Assembly: GCF_006346315.1 (NCBI RefSeq)
Contig: NZ_VDMR01000010.1
Location: 92,095 to 156,094 of the forward strand
DNA: 64,000 nucleotides
Origin: Nocardioides litoris
Lineage (GTDB): Bacteria > Actinomycetota > Actinomycetes > Propionibacteriales > Nocardioidaceae
Direction of reading: 5' to 3'
In this document: positions 15,280-23,673 of the stretch, piece after piece
Layout of the letters: every line of letters starts with the position of its first letter
How positions within the stretch are numbered: the first letter of the stretch is position 1
Notes under the pieces: model-generated
The model's input: the letters and a program-made list of their open reading frames with translations, nothing else
What the model was told of the DNA's origin: nothing
The model's database searches: none
Position numbers and translations under genes: made by a program

Positions 15280-16889
15280 CCCCGCAGCCAGACCGCCGTG
15301 TCCGGCGGCAGCGTGTCGGTCACCTGCCCGCTCGCGACGACCACCCGGGTGTCGTCGCCGGCGGGCAGCGGCACGTCGGTGGTGCCGCAGTTGACCAGGA
15401 CGACCAGGCCGTCGCGCTCGAGGCGCAGCACGTCGCCCTCGACGGACACCTCCACCGCGTCGGCCGTCGGGAGGGCGCGCCGGGCGGCCAGCGCGGCGCG
15501 GTACAGCTCGAGCGTCGAGCCGTCGTCGCCGGTCTGGGCCTCGACGGTCAGGCCGGCCCAGTCGGCGGGCTGCGGGATCCAGGGCTGCTCCCCGCCCGGC
15601 CCGAAGCCGTACGGCGGCGCGTCGCCCGACCACGGGATCGGCACCCGGCACCCGTCGCGGCCCACCTCGCCGGTGCGGAACCAGGACGGGTCCTGCCGGT
15701 CCTCGGGCGCCACGTCGACCTGCTCCAGGCCGAGCTCCTCGCCCTGGTAGAGGTACGACGACCCGGGCAGCGCGAGCATGGCCAGCGTCGCCGCGCGGGC
15801 CCGGGCCAGGCCCACCAGCCCGCCGCCGTACCGGGTGGGGTGGCGGATCACGTCGTGGTTGCTCAGGACCCAGGTCGGCGAGGCGCCGACGGGGGCGAGG
15901 GCGGCGAAGGTGCCGGTGACGACGTCGGCGAAGGCCTCGGCCGACCACGGCGCGAGCAGCCAGGCGAAGTTGAAGGCCTGCTGCATCTCGTCGGGCCGCA
16001 CGTAGCGGGCCATCGACTCGGGGGTGCGGGTCCAGGCCTCGGCGACGTCCATGCGGTCGCCGGGGTAGTCGGCGAGGACGCGGTGCCAGCGGCGGTAGAC
16101 CTCGTGCACCTCGGGCTGGTCCCACATGGGCTCGTCGACCTCGGTGCGCTCGACCATCGAGGTCTCGGGCGGGGAGTCGGGACCGGGCGGCGGCACCACG
16201 CGCTCCTGGTCGCGCAGCGACTCCTCCTTGAACAGGCCGTGGGCCACGTCGACCCGGAACCCGTCGACGCCGCGGTCGAGCCAGAAGCGCAGCACGTCCT
16301 CGAACATGTCGCCGACCTCGGGGTTGCGCCAGTCGAGGTCGGGCTGGGTGGAGTCGAACAGGTGGAGGTACCACTGGCCGTCGTCGACCCGGGTCCAGGC
16401 CGGCCCGCCGAAGACCGACTGCCAGTTGTTGGGCGGTTCGTCGCCGCCCTGGCCGCGGCCCTCGCGGAACAGGTAGCGCGCCCGCTCGGGGCCGCCCGGG
16501 CCCGCCGCGAGCGCGGCGCGGAACCAGGCGTGCTCGTCGGAGGTGTGGTTGGGCACGAGGTCGACGACGACCTTGAGGCCGTGCTCGTGGGCGCCCGCGA
16601 CCAGGGCGTCGGCGTCGTCGAGGGTGCCGAAGAGCCGCTCCACGTCGCGGTAGTCGGCCACGTCGTACCCGTGGTCGTGCTGGGGCGAGGTGTAGAAGGG
16701 CGTCAGCCACAGGGCGTCGACGCCGAGGTCGCGCAGGTAGGGCAGCCGGCTGGTGATGCCGGGCAGGTCGCCGATGCCGGCGCCGCCGCCGCGGGTGCCG
16801 GAGGAGGCGAAGCTGCGGGGGTAGACCTGGTAGACGACGGCGTCGCGCCACCAGGGGCGGTGCTCGTCGGTCGGCGGGGTCTCGGTCAT
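15276..16889 (-). CDS. GH13 alpha-glucosidase / oligo-1,6-glucosidase
   Basis: 537 residues, complete (beta/alpha)8 GH13 enzyme that hydrolyses alpha-glucosidic bonds in the cytoplasm (no signal peptide). Conserved regions: VVVDLVPNHTSDEH (I), GFRVDVAHG with nucleophile Asp214 (II), MDVAEAW with acid/base Glu284 (III) and VLSNHDVIRH with Asp346 (IV). The N-terminus WWRDAVVYQVYPRSFASS is typical of oligo-1,6-glucosidase/AglA. No sugar transporter or LacI gene adjoins it. The ATG overlaps the stop of the upstream hotdog-like gene by 4 nt. Confidence 0.92.
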   Translation of the reverse strand: MTETPPTDEHRPWWRDAVVYQVYPRSFASSGTRGGGAGIGDLPGITSRLPYLRDLGVDALWLTPFYTSPQHDHGYDVADYRDVERLFGTLDDADALVAGAHEHGLKVVVDLVPNHTSDEHAWFRAALAAGPGGPERARYLFREGRGQGGDEPPNNWQSVFGGPAWTRVDDGQWYLHLFDSTQPDLDWRNPEVGDMFEDVLRFWLDRGVDGFRVDVAHGLFKEESLRDQERVVPPPGPDSPPETSMVERTEVDEPMWDQPEVHEVYRRWHRVLADYPGDRMDVAEAWTRTPESMARYVRPDEMQQAFNFAWLLAPWSAEAFADVVTGTFAALAPVGASPTWVLSNHDVIRHPTRYGGGLVGLARARAATLAMLALPGSSYLYQGEELGLEQVDVAPEDRQDPSWFRTGEVGRDGCRVPIPWSGDAPPYGFGPGGEQPWIPQPADWAGLTVEAQTGDDGSTLELYRAALAARRALPTADAVEVSVEGDVLRLERDGLVVLVNCGTTDVPLPAGDDTRVVVASGQVTDTLPPDTAVWLRG

Positions 16890-17593
16890 GCGAAGTCCTT
16901 CGGGTCGACGGCGAACCAGGTGTGCTCGGCGGCGCCGAGCAGCCGGCCGCTCTCGGTGTAGAGGGCGGTGGCGGTGTGCGTACGGCGCCCGTCGGTGCCG
17001 CGGGCCTCGCCGACGACGACGAGCCGCTCGCCCGCCCGGGGCAGGTCGTGCACGTGGGCCACGATGCGGCCCAGCACCATCAGACGCTCCTCCAGGTCGC
17101 CCGCCCAGCCGCCCGCGCAGTCGAGCGCCGCCCACGTGGTCGGCAGGTCGGTGTCCGCGGCGGTGGCGGGGGTCCAGGTCGCGGCCACCCGCGCCCGGCC
17201 GTCGGCGGTGTCGTCGACGCGGCCCGGGAAGATCCGCAGCCCGTCACCCTCGGCCCGCCCGGTGCCGCACACGAAGCAGCCCGGGAACGGGTGCGAGCGC
17301 AGCCCGGCGTACGACGCCTCGGCGGCCGCGGCCGTGGCGGCGTCGACCGGCGCTGGCGCGGTGACCTCGGCGCCCGGCTCGGCGACGGCGACGAGCACGT
17401 CGCCGTGGGTCATCGTGGCGGTGCCGCCGTCGACCTCGACGGTCATCGGCGTCTCGAGCGGGGGAGGGGTGCGCAGGGTGACCCGGACCGGCCCGCGGCC
17501 GACGTGGGCCGCCAGGGCCCCGGCGACCCATCCGCCGTTGCCGGACGAGGGAGGCCCGTTGAAGCGGGACGGGACGGTGACGGGAGCGGGCAC
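16886..17593 (-). CDS. Hotdog-fold/thioesterase-like protein with CFVCG motif
   Basis: 235 residues, GTG start. The first half is an acyl-thioesterase-like hotdog segment (FNGPPSSGNGGWVAGALAAHVG...VRVTLRTPPPLETPMTVEV). The centre holds SHPFPGCFVCGTGR, a two-Cys motif characteristic of an uncharacterised actinobacterial family, and the second half (WAALDCAGGWAGDL...VLGRIVAHV...RRTHTATALYTESGRLLGAAEHTWFAVD) looks like a second hotdog. Substrate unknown. Probably co-transcribed with the glucosidase (4-nt overlap), but no functional link is evident. Confidence 0.6.
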   Translation of the reverse strand: MPAPVTVPSRFNGPPSSGNGGWVAGALAAHVGRGPVRVTLRTPPPLETPMTVEVDGGTATMTHGDVLVAVAEPGAEVTAPAPVDAATAAAAEASYAGLRSHPFPGCFVCGTGRAEGDGLRIFPGRVDDTADGRARVAATWTPATAADTDLPTTWAALDCAGGWAGDLEERLMVLGRIVAHVHDLPRAGERLVVVGEARGTDGRRTHTATALYTESGRLLGAAEHTWFAVDPKDFA

Positions 17594-17652
17594 CGCGCCA
17601 CGCTATCCGGGGGCGCCGGGGCCCCCGGAGCCGCCGGAGCCGCCGGAGCTGC

Positions 17653-18978
17653 TCAGCGGATGGCGGCGTACCGGTCGAGGGCTTCTTGCCGCTCGGCCTT
17701 GTGGTCGACGATCGGCGCGGGGTAGCCGGCGGCCTCGCGGTCCTCGGCGCTGGGCTCGTGCGGGTCCTCGGCGTCGGCGAGCTCGGGGACCCACTCCAGG
17801 ACGTAGGCGGCCTTCGGGTCGAACTTGCGGCCCTGGGTGGTGGGGTTGAAGACGCGGAAGTACGGCGCGGCGTCGGTGCCGCTGCCGGCGGTCCACTGCC
17901 AGCCGTGGTTGTTGGAGGCGAGGTCGCCGTCGACCAGCCAGTGCAGGAAGTGGCGGGCGCCGTGCTGCCACTCGACGTGCAGGTCCTTGACCAGGAAGCT
18001 GGCGGTGATCATCCGGAGCCGGTTGTGCATCCAGCCGGTGTGGCGCAGCTGGCGCATGCCGGCGTCGACGATCGGGAAGCCGGTGCGGCCCTCGCGCCAG
18101 GCGTCGAAGCCCTCGCCGGGGTCGTCGTAAGTCATCTTCGCGAACTCGGGGCGGTAGTACTCCCGGGCGGAGTCGGGCCGCTGGTAGAGCACGTCGGCGT
18201 AGAACTCGCGCCAAGCGATCTCGTCGCGGTAGGTGTCGACGCCGTTGCCGCGGCGGCGGGCGAGGTCGGCCAGGATCGTGCGCGGGTGGATCTCGCCGTA
18301 CTTGAGGTGGTGGCTCATCCGCGAGGTGCCCTCGACGCCGGGGTTGTCGCGGCGGTCGGCGTAGTCCTTGGCCTGGTCGGCGAAGTGGTGCCAGGCCTCG
18401 GTCGCCGCCTCCTCGCCGGCCTCGGGCAGCTCGAGGTCGTCGGGCAGGTCGACGGTCGGCAGGTCGACGGTCTCCTTCAGGTGCCGCCAGCGGGCGTCGT
18501 CGGGCAGCGGGTCGGCCGGGTCGCGCCAGCCGTGCTTCTGCCACGCCCGCTTGAACGGGCTGAAGACCTTGTAGGGCTCGCCGCTGCCGTTCTGGATCCG
18601 GTCGGGCGCGACGGCGTACGGCGACCCGGTGCGGACGAGCTCGATGCCCTCGTCCTGGAGGGCCTGCTCGACGTCGAGGTCGCGCTGGTGGCCGTAGGGG
18701 CCGTAGTCGGCGGCGACGTGGACCCGCTCGGCGCCGACCTGCTGCGCCGCGCGGACGACCTCGCGGACCGGGTCGCCGCGCACGACCGAGACCGGGACGT
18801 CGCGGCGCAGGGCCTGCAGGGAGGAGACGAGGTAGGCCTGCCGGGACGGTCCGCTGGGGTCCCACAGGCGCGGGTCGAGCACGAACAGCGGCAGCGTCGG
18901 GCCGTCCTCGACGGCCGCGAGCAGCGCGGGGTTGTCGGCGGTGCGCAGGTCGCGGCGGAACCACATCACGGACGTCAC
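17653..18978 (-). CDS. phr: Deoxyribodipyrimidine photolyase (cryptochrome/photolyase family)
   Basis: 441 residues. The N-terminal antenna-binding Rossmann domain begins VMWFRRDLRTADNPAL. The C-terminal FAD domain carries the class I signatures GTSRMSHHLKYGEIHPR, WREFYADVLY, GFPIVDAGMRQLRHTGWMHNRLRMITASFLVKDL and the final SNNHGWQWTAGSGTDAAPYFRVFNP. It repairs UV-induced cyclobutane pyrimidine dimers using light. The GTG at 18978 (VTSVMWFRR) is preferred because the longer frame upstream lacks homology. Head to head with ideR. Confidence 0.93.
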   Translation of the reverse strand: MTSVMWFRRDLRTADNPALLAAVEDGPTLPLFVLDPRLWDPSGPSRQAYLVSSLQALRRDVPVSVVRGDPVREVVRAAQQVGAERVHVAADYGPYGHQRDLDVEQALQDEGIELVRTGSPYAVAPDRIQNGSGEPYKVFSPFKRAWQKHGWRDPADPLPDDARWRHLKETVDLPTVDLPDDLELPEAGEEAATEAWHHFADQAKDYADRRDNPGVEGTSRMSHHLKYGEIHPRTILADLARRRGNGVDTYRDEIAWREFYADVLYQRPDSAREYYRPEFAKMTYDDPGEGFDAWREGRTGFPIVDAGMRQLRHTGWMHNRLRMITASFLVKDLHVEWQHGARHFLHWLVDGDLASNNHGWQWTAGSGTDAAPYFRVFNPTTQGRKFDPKAAYVLEWVPELADAEDPHEPSAEDREAAGYPAPIVDHKAERQEALDRYAAIR

Positions 18979-19046
18979 CGGACCACGGTGCCAGCCGGGC
19001 CCTCCGAGCGTGCCCACCCTGACGTGGGGCTGCAACAATGGCTCGC

Positions 19047-19733
19047 GTGAGCGACCTGATCGACACCACCGAGATGTATCTGCGGACCATCTACGAGCTG
19101 GTCGAGGAAGGCATCGTGCCGCTGCGCGCCCGGATCGCCGAGCGGCTGCACCAGAGCGGCCCCACGGTCTCGCAGACCGTGGCCCGCATGGAGCGCGACG
19201 GCCTGCTCACCGTCGAGGGCGACCGCCACCTCGAGCTGACCGACGAGGGCCGGGTGCTGGCCACCCGCGTCATGCGCAAGCACCGCCTCGCCGAGCGCCT
19301 GCTCACCGACGTGATCGGCCTCGAGTGGGAGCTGGTGCACGAGGAGGCCTGCCGCTGGGAGCACGTCATCTCCGAGACCGTCGAGCGCCGCCTGCTCGAG
19401 CTGCTCGACCACCCCACCGAGTCGCCCTACGGCAACCCGATCCCCGGCCTCGACGAGCTCGGCCAGAGCGCCATCGGCGAGGAGTTCATGGAGGGCGTCG
19501 AGGCGCTGTCCGACGCCGCGTCCGACGTCGAGGGCCGGGTGCTGGTGCGCCGCATCTCCGAGGAGATGCAGAAGGACGAGGTGCTGATGAGCGCCATGCG
19601 CCGCGCCGGCGCCCTGCCCGACAAGACCATCACCGTCGTCCGCACCGAGGAGGGCGTCCTCGTCGGCTCCGGCGGCGAGACCGCCGAGATCGTTCCCGAG
19701 GCGGCCGAGCACATCTTCGTGCGGCGGTTGTGA
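19047..19733 (+). CDS. ideR: Iron-dependent repressor IdeR/DtxR
   Basis: 228 residues. LIDTTEMYLRTIYELVEEGIVPLRARIAERLHQSGPTVSQTVARMERDGLL is the DtxR helix-turn-helix. The metal-binding/dimerisation domain follows (MRKHRLAERLLTDVIGLEWELVHEEACRWEHVISETVERRL), with an SH3-like C-terminal domain. It represses siderophore and iron-uptake genes when Fe2+ is bound. GTG 19047 is chosen: it matches the length of mycobacterial IdeR (MNELVDTTEMYL) and lies 7 nt after a -10-like AACAAT (19034-19039). An in-frame ATG at 19038 overlaps that -10. No iron box was seen in the window. Confidence 0.92.
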   Translation: MSDLIDTTEMYLRTIYELVEEGIVPLRARIAERLHQSGPTVSQTVARMERDGLLTVEGDRHLELTDEGRVLATRVMRKHRLAERLLTDVIGLEWELVHEEACRWEHVISETVERRLLELLDHPTESPYGNPIPGLDELGQSAIGEEFMEGVEALSDAASDVEGRVLVRRISEEMQKDEVLMSAMRRAGALPDKTITVVRTEEGVLVGSGGETAEIVPEAAEHIFVRRL

Positions 19734-19763
19734 CCGGTGGGGCTGGTGGAGCTGGACGGTTCT

Positions 19764-19851
19764 GGCAGATTCTCCGGTTAACTGGAGGATCTCCCACTCC
19801 TGGTGGGAAGTTCCGTCGCAGGAGTGGCAGTTTCTCCGCTTAACCGGAGGT
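19764..19851. repeat. REP-like element of two palindromic units
   Basis: Two direct copies (GGCAGATTCTCCGGTTAACT... from 19764 and GGCAGTTTCTCCGCTTAACC... from 19826), each with a 16-nt palindrome around TTAA (19772-19787, 19834-19849). Between them CACTCCTG (19795-19802) pairs with CAGGAGTG (19819-19826). The second copy covers the end of the sirtuin gene and supplies its TAA stop. It may serve as terminator between the convergent ideR and sirtuin genes. Confidence 0.65.
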
Positions 19852-20676
19852 TTTGCCGACCGGGGCGAGTCCCCGCCGCCCGACGAGCGCCGACAGGAAC
19901 TCCGAGCACCCCGCCTCGACCTTGTACGTCGCGTGGTCGTCGCCGCGGGTGGTGCCGCGGTTGACGATGACGACGGGCACGCCGAGCTTGGCCGCGTGCC
20001 GGACGAACCGGAACCCCGACATCACGGTCAGCGACGATCCCGCGACCAGCAGGGCGCCGTCGTCGGGGCCGAGCGCGTCGACGGCGGCGTAGCAGCGCTC
20101 GACGCGGGGCTTGGGGACGTTCTCGCCGAAGAACACGACGTCGGGCTTGAGGATGCCGCCGCACGCCTCGCACGCGGGCACGACGAACCCGGCGGTCTCC
20201 TCGAGGTCGACGTCGCCGTCGGGCCGCACCGCGACCGACGCGTGCCGGGCCGCCCACCCGGGGTTGAGCTCCTCGAGCCGGGCCTGCAGGGCCGCGCGCG
20301 ACGACGTACGACGGCAGCCGAGGCACACGACGTCGGCGATGCGTCCGTGCAGGGCGATCATCGGGTCGGCGCCGGACTCCTCGTGGAGGCCGTCGACGTT
20401 CTGGGTGATGAGCAGCTCGGCGCCCAGGGCGGCGCAGGCGCGGTGGCCGGCGTTGGGCTCGGCGCGGCGCATCCGGCCCCAGCCGAGGTGGGAGCGGGCC
20501 CAGTAGCGCTGCTGGGCCTCGGGACCGGAGACGAGCTCCTGGTAGGTCATCGGGGTGCGGGCGGGCGAGCCCGGGCCGCGGTAGTCGGGGATGCCGGAGT
20601 CGGTGGACAGGCCGGCGCCGGTGAGCAGCACCAGCCGCCGGTCGGCCAGCAGGTCGAGGGCCGCGAGCACGCTCAC
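19840..20676 (-). CDS. Sirtuin NAD-dependent protein deacylase
   Basis: 278 residues. Sir2 motifs: LLTGAGLSTDSGIPDYRGPGS (NAD binding), TQNVDGLHEESG (catalytic TQNxD), HGR with the catalytic His, zinc ligands CLGCR and CEACG, GILKPDVVFFGENVP and GSSLTVMSGFRFV. It removes acyl groups from lysines using NAD+. The GTG start at 20676 overlaps the DUF2277 stop (GTGA). The last codons fall in the REP-like repeat at 19826-19851, so the C-terminus may have been altered by it. Confidence 0.9.
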   Translation of the reverse strand: MSVLAALDLLADRRLVLLTGAGLSTDSGIPDYRGPGSPARTPMTYQELVSGPEAQQRYWARSHLGWGRMRRAEPNAGHRACAALGAELLITQNVDGLHEESGADPMIALHGRIADVVCLGCRRTSSRAALQARLEELNPGWAARHASVAVRPDGDVDLEETAGFVVPACEACGGILKPDVVFFGENVPKPRVERCYAAVDALGPDDGALLVAGSSLTVMSGFRFVRHAAKLGVPVVIVNRGTTRGDDHATYKVEAGCSEFLSALVGRRGLAPVGKTSG

Positions 20677-20942
20677 GCGCCGTAGCGGAGCCGGGCCCGG
20701 GCGCGGGCCTTCTCGGCCTCGACCTCGCGGTTCTTGGGCGGGGCGGTGGTCACGAGGTCGTCGAGCAGGTGGCGGGTGAGGTGCGCGATCTCGCGGACGG
20801 CCTGGTCGAACGCCGCCTCGTTGGCCGCCGACGGCTTGGTCGTCCCGGCCACCTTGCGCACGAACTGCAGCGCGGCGGCGTGCACCTCGTCGTCGGTCGC
20901 CGGCGGCTCGAAGTTGTTGAGCGGTCGGATGTTGCGGCACAT
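20673..20942 (-). CDS. DUF2277 family protein
   Basis: 89 residues starting MCRNIRPLNNFEPPATDDEVHAAALQFVRKVAGTTKPSAANEAAFDQAVREIAHLTRHLLDDL, the invariant pattern of DUF2277, a small helical actinobacterial family resembling the C-terminal domain of DNA-binding or chaperone proteins. The conserved N-terminal Cys-Arg-Asn is characteristic. Function unknown. Translationally coupled to the sirtuin downstream, which suggests a shared role. Confidence 0.88.
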   Translation of the reverse strand: MCRNIRPLNNFEPPATDDEVHAAALQFVRKVAGTTKPSAANEAAFDQAVREIAHLTRHLLDDLVTTAPPKNREVEAEKARARARLRYGA

Positions 20943-20992
20943 GCCTCCAGGCTACGTCGCTGCGGCCGCGTGACCCGGCGCCCAGCCGGAGC

Positions 20993-23020
20993 TCAGTCCA
21001 TCGCGAAGAACTCCACGTCCTCGCCCGTGACCAGCGCGACCTTGCCGTCCGGGAGGGGCAGCGTGCGCACCTCGGCGACGTCGCTGCCCCGCTCGACCTC
21101 GGTGTCGGTGACGGTGAGCCGGCCGCCCGCGACCACGATCCGCGAGAGGTAGCCGGTGCGGCCCTCCTGCCAGACGGTGAGCACGGTCCGCTCGGCGGGC
21201 AGCCAGGTCAGCTGGCGCGGGTCGACGCCGGCCAGGGCCTGGGTCCACCGGCCGTAGCCGTGGACGTCGAGCCGCCGGGGCGCGGTGAGGTCGGTGACGT
21301 CGAACAGGCCCACCTGGGCGCCGCCGCGGCCGTCGTCGCCGACGCCCAGGACGCGCATCGACCCCAGGGGGTGCAGGTAGGAGGAGAAGCCGGGGATCTT
21401 GAGCTCCCCGAGGAGCCGCGGCGCGGCGGGGTCGGTGAGGTCGACGGCGTACAACGGGTCGACCTGGCGGTAGGTCACCAGCAGGGCGAGGCCGTCGAAC
21501 CACCGCACCGACTGGATCTGCTCGCCCACCCCGAGCCCGTCGACCCGGCCGACCTCGACGAGGCGGTCGCCGTCGGCGCGGAGCGTGACGACGGCGTTCT
21601 CGTCGGCGGTCTCGCTCGACGGTCCGACCGCGAGCCGCAGCACGCCGTCGGCCTCGTCCATCGACCACCGGTCGCGGACGCTGCCCTCGACCTCGCCCGC
21701 GCCGACGTACGTCGCGCCCGTGCCGTCGAGGGCGAAGTCGTAGACGTGCGTGGTGCCGCTGTCGGCCCGGCCGGGCTCGACCGGGCCGGACGTGCGGGTG
21801 GAGCACTCCCAGCAGTCGGACCCGTCGCCGGAGGAGGCGAGGTAGAGGTGGTCGGCCGACTCGTAGGTCAGCGGGGCGTCGCCGGCCAGCCCGAGCGCGT
21901 CGGTCGTGCCGGGGTCGTCGGCGCCGAACCCCACCACCGCCATCGTGGCCAGGCCGAGGTCGGCCCGCGGGACCGCCACCCGGTCGCAGGAGAGCAGGTC
22001 GGTCGGCTCGCCTCCGTCGACGGTGACGCGGGGCAGCCAGTCGTCGATCGTGGTCCCCTCGACCAGGCGCCGGTTGTCGACGAGGGCGGCGTCGTCGCGG
22101 GGGCCGGTGAAGTCGAGGTCGGGCAGCCCCTTCGACAGCACCAGGCGCACGTCGTCGCCGTGCTGGCGGGCGGCCACCAGCGAGGCGTCGTAGTCGACGG
22201 TGTGCTCCAGCCGGGGAGCCGTCGGGTCGGACAGGTCGATGGTGAGCACCCGGATCTGCGGCGAGGCCGGCTCGCCGGGGTCCGGCGGGGTGCCGTCGTC
22301 ACCGACCGCGACCACCCGGTCACCCGTCAGCAGGATCTCGCCGTCGTGCAGGTCGCCCAGGTCCAGGCGCCCGAGCTCGCTCACCCCGGCCGACTCCGCC
22401 CCCGACACGTCGTACGTCGTCAGCTCGGCGCCCCGCAGCCGCACCAGCACCTCGCCGTCGGTCTTGACGCTGTCGGGCTCGTCGACCCCCGCCTCCTGGA
22501 CGTTGGTGCCCGTCGCCGACGACTCCGCGCGGGTGGTGGCCGGCGCCGCGGACTGCTCGGCCGCCGCCCGGGGCAGCACCGGGACGGCGCCGTCGAGGGA
22601 GTCGACCGTGGCGCCTGCGTCGAGGTCGACGGGCCACGGCGGGCGAGCCCACCCGTCCTCGCTCACCAGGTCGAGGCCGCGGTCGACGTAGTGCTGGAGC
22701 AGGTCGTCGCACGAGTCGGGGGCCTGCAGCTCGCCGAAGAACGCGACCGGGGTGGCGTCGCCGCCGCCCGCGCCCGGCCCGGCGGGCCCGCCCGGGGTGC
22801 CGGGGGAGCGGTCGGCCACGACGCCCCCGAGCACGAACGCCGCGGCCAGCCCGCCCAGCCCGCCCAGCGCGCCCACGGTCACCAGCGACCGGCGCAGCCG
22901 CCGCTCGGGCGACCGGCGGGGCGTCGTACGACCGGACGAGCGGCGCGCCTCGTGCAGGATCGCGTCGACGGGGGCGGGTCCGACGGGCAGGTCGTGCCAG
23001 TGCTTCTCGAGGTCGGTCAT
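20993..23020 (-). CDS. Membrane-anchored beta-propeller domain protein
   Basis: 675 residues. Residues 1-65 are cytosolic and polar (MTDLEKHWHDLPVGPAPVDAILHEARR), like an anti-sigma N-terminus. One transmembrane helix lies at ~67-88. A Gly/Pro/Thr-rich stalk follows, then a large extracytoplasmic domain with TNVQEAGVDEPDSVKTDGEVL, the signature of the Beta_propel family (secreted C-terminal beta-propeller). CWEC may form a disulphide. ATGA overlap with the sigma-factor gene before it suggests the pair is a sigma/anti-sigma unit with an external sensor. The ligand is unknown. Confidence 0.82.
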   Translation of the reverse strand: MTDLEKHWHDLPVGPAPVDAILHEARRSSGRTTPRRSPERRLRRSLVTVGALGGLGGLAAAFVLGGVVADRSPGTPGGPAGPGAGGGDATPVAFFGELQAPDSCDDLLQHYVDRGLDLVSEDGWARPPWPVDLDAGATVDSLDGAVPVLPRAAAEQSAAPATTRAESSATGTNVQEAGVDEPDSVKTDGEVLVRLRGAELTTYDVSGAESAGVSELGRLDLGDLHDGEILLTGDRVVAVGDDGTPPDPGEPASPQIRVLTIDLSDPTAPRLEHTVDYDASLVAARQHGDDVRLVLSKGLPDLDFTGPRDDAALVDNRRLVEGTTIDDWLPRVTVDGGEPTDLLSCDRVAVPRADLGLATMAVVGFGADDPGTTDALGLAGDAPLTYESADHLYLASSGDGSDCWECSTRTSGPVEPGRADSGTTHVYDFALDGTGATYVGAGEVEGSVRDRWSMDEADGVLRLAVGPSSETADENAVVTLRADGDRLVEVGRVDGLGVGEQIQSVRWFDGLALLVTYRQVDPLYAVDLTDPAAPRLLGELKIPGFSSYLHPLGSMRVLGVGDDGRGGAQVGLFDVTDLTAPRRLDVHGYGRWTQALAGVDPRQLTWLPAERTVLTVWQEGRTGYLSRIVVAGGRLTVTDTEVERGSDVAEVRTLPLPDGKVALVTGEDVEFFAMD

Positions 23021-23577
23021 CGGGTGCCTCCGGTCTGGTCGGCGGTGTCGGCGGTGTCGGCGGTCTCGGGGGTGGGCCCGGGCCGCAGGTCGGTCAGGTG
23101 GTCGTCGGCCGCGAGGCGGGCCAGGGAGCGCGAGAGCCTGCTCTTGACGGTGCCGGCGGGCAGGCCGAGCGCCTCGGCGGTCTCGCGCTCGGACAGCCCG
23201 GCGAAGTACCGCAGCACCACGACGTCGCGGTGCGGCGGGGACAGCCCGGCCAGCGCGCGGTGCACGGCGTCGGCGGTGGCGAGGTCGTCTGCGGCGTCGC
23301 GGGTGGGCTCGGTCGGCTCGGGCAGCACCTCCGCGGGGCGCTCGCCCCACCAGCGGCGCCGCTTGCTGTCGCGCAGGCAGTTGAGCAGCACCCGGTAGAC
23401 GTAGGCGGCCCGGTTGTCGGCCGCGACCACGCTCGGCCACGCGGTCCAGCAGCGCACGAGCGCGGTCTGGGCGACGTCCTCGGCCTCGTGCAGCGAGCAG
23501 CCCAGGAACACCGCGGAGCGCACGAGCCCGCCCCACGCCTCGCGGACGTACGCCGCGTAGTCGGCCTCGTGGTCCAT
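23017..23577 (-). CDS. ECF sigma factor, SigE-like actinobacterial family
   Basis: 186 residues. Region 2: DYAAYVREAWGGLVRSAVFLGCSLHEAEDVAQTALVRCWTAW...AYVYRVLLNCLRD. Region 4: ALAGLSPPHRDVVVLRYFAGLSERETAEALGLPAGTVKSRLSRSLARLAADD. The C-terminal tail is a short ADT repeat from a 9-nt DNA repeat. It directs RNA polymerase to a small regulon, probably held inactive by the beta-propeller membrane protein encoded by the overlapping downstream gene. Confidence 0.88.
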   Translation of the reverse strand: MDHEADYAAYVREAWGGLVRSAVFLGCSLHEAEDVAQTALVRCWTAWPSVVAADNRAAYVYRVLLNCLRDSKRRRWWGERPAEVLPEPTEPTRDAADDLATADAVHRALAGLSPPHRDVVVLRYFAGLSERETAEALGLPAGTVKSRLSRSLARLAADDHLTDLRPGPTPETADTADTADQTGGTR

Positions 23578-23673
23578 CTCGCTCCTGGTGGTCGGTGCTC
23601 GTCCAGGCGTACGACGGGCGAGGGGGTCCACCTGGTTCCACCCGCTCGCGACCGGATCCGCGAGGGTGCCACG

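Noticed and set aside
17595..17652. GCCGCCGGA triplet-like run between the hotdog-like and photolyase genes
   Set aside because: Short low-complexity GC sequence with no spacing or dyad that suggests a function.
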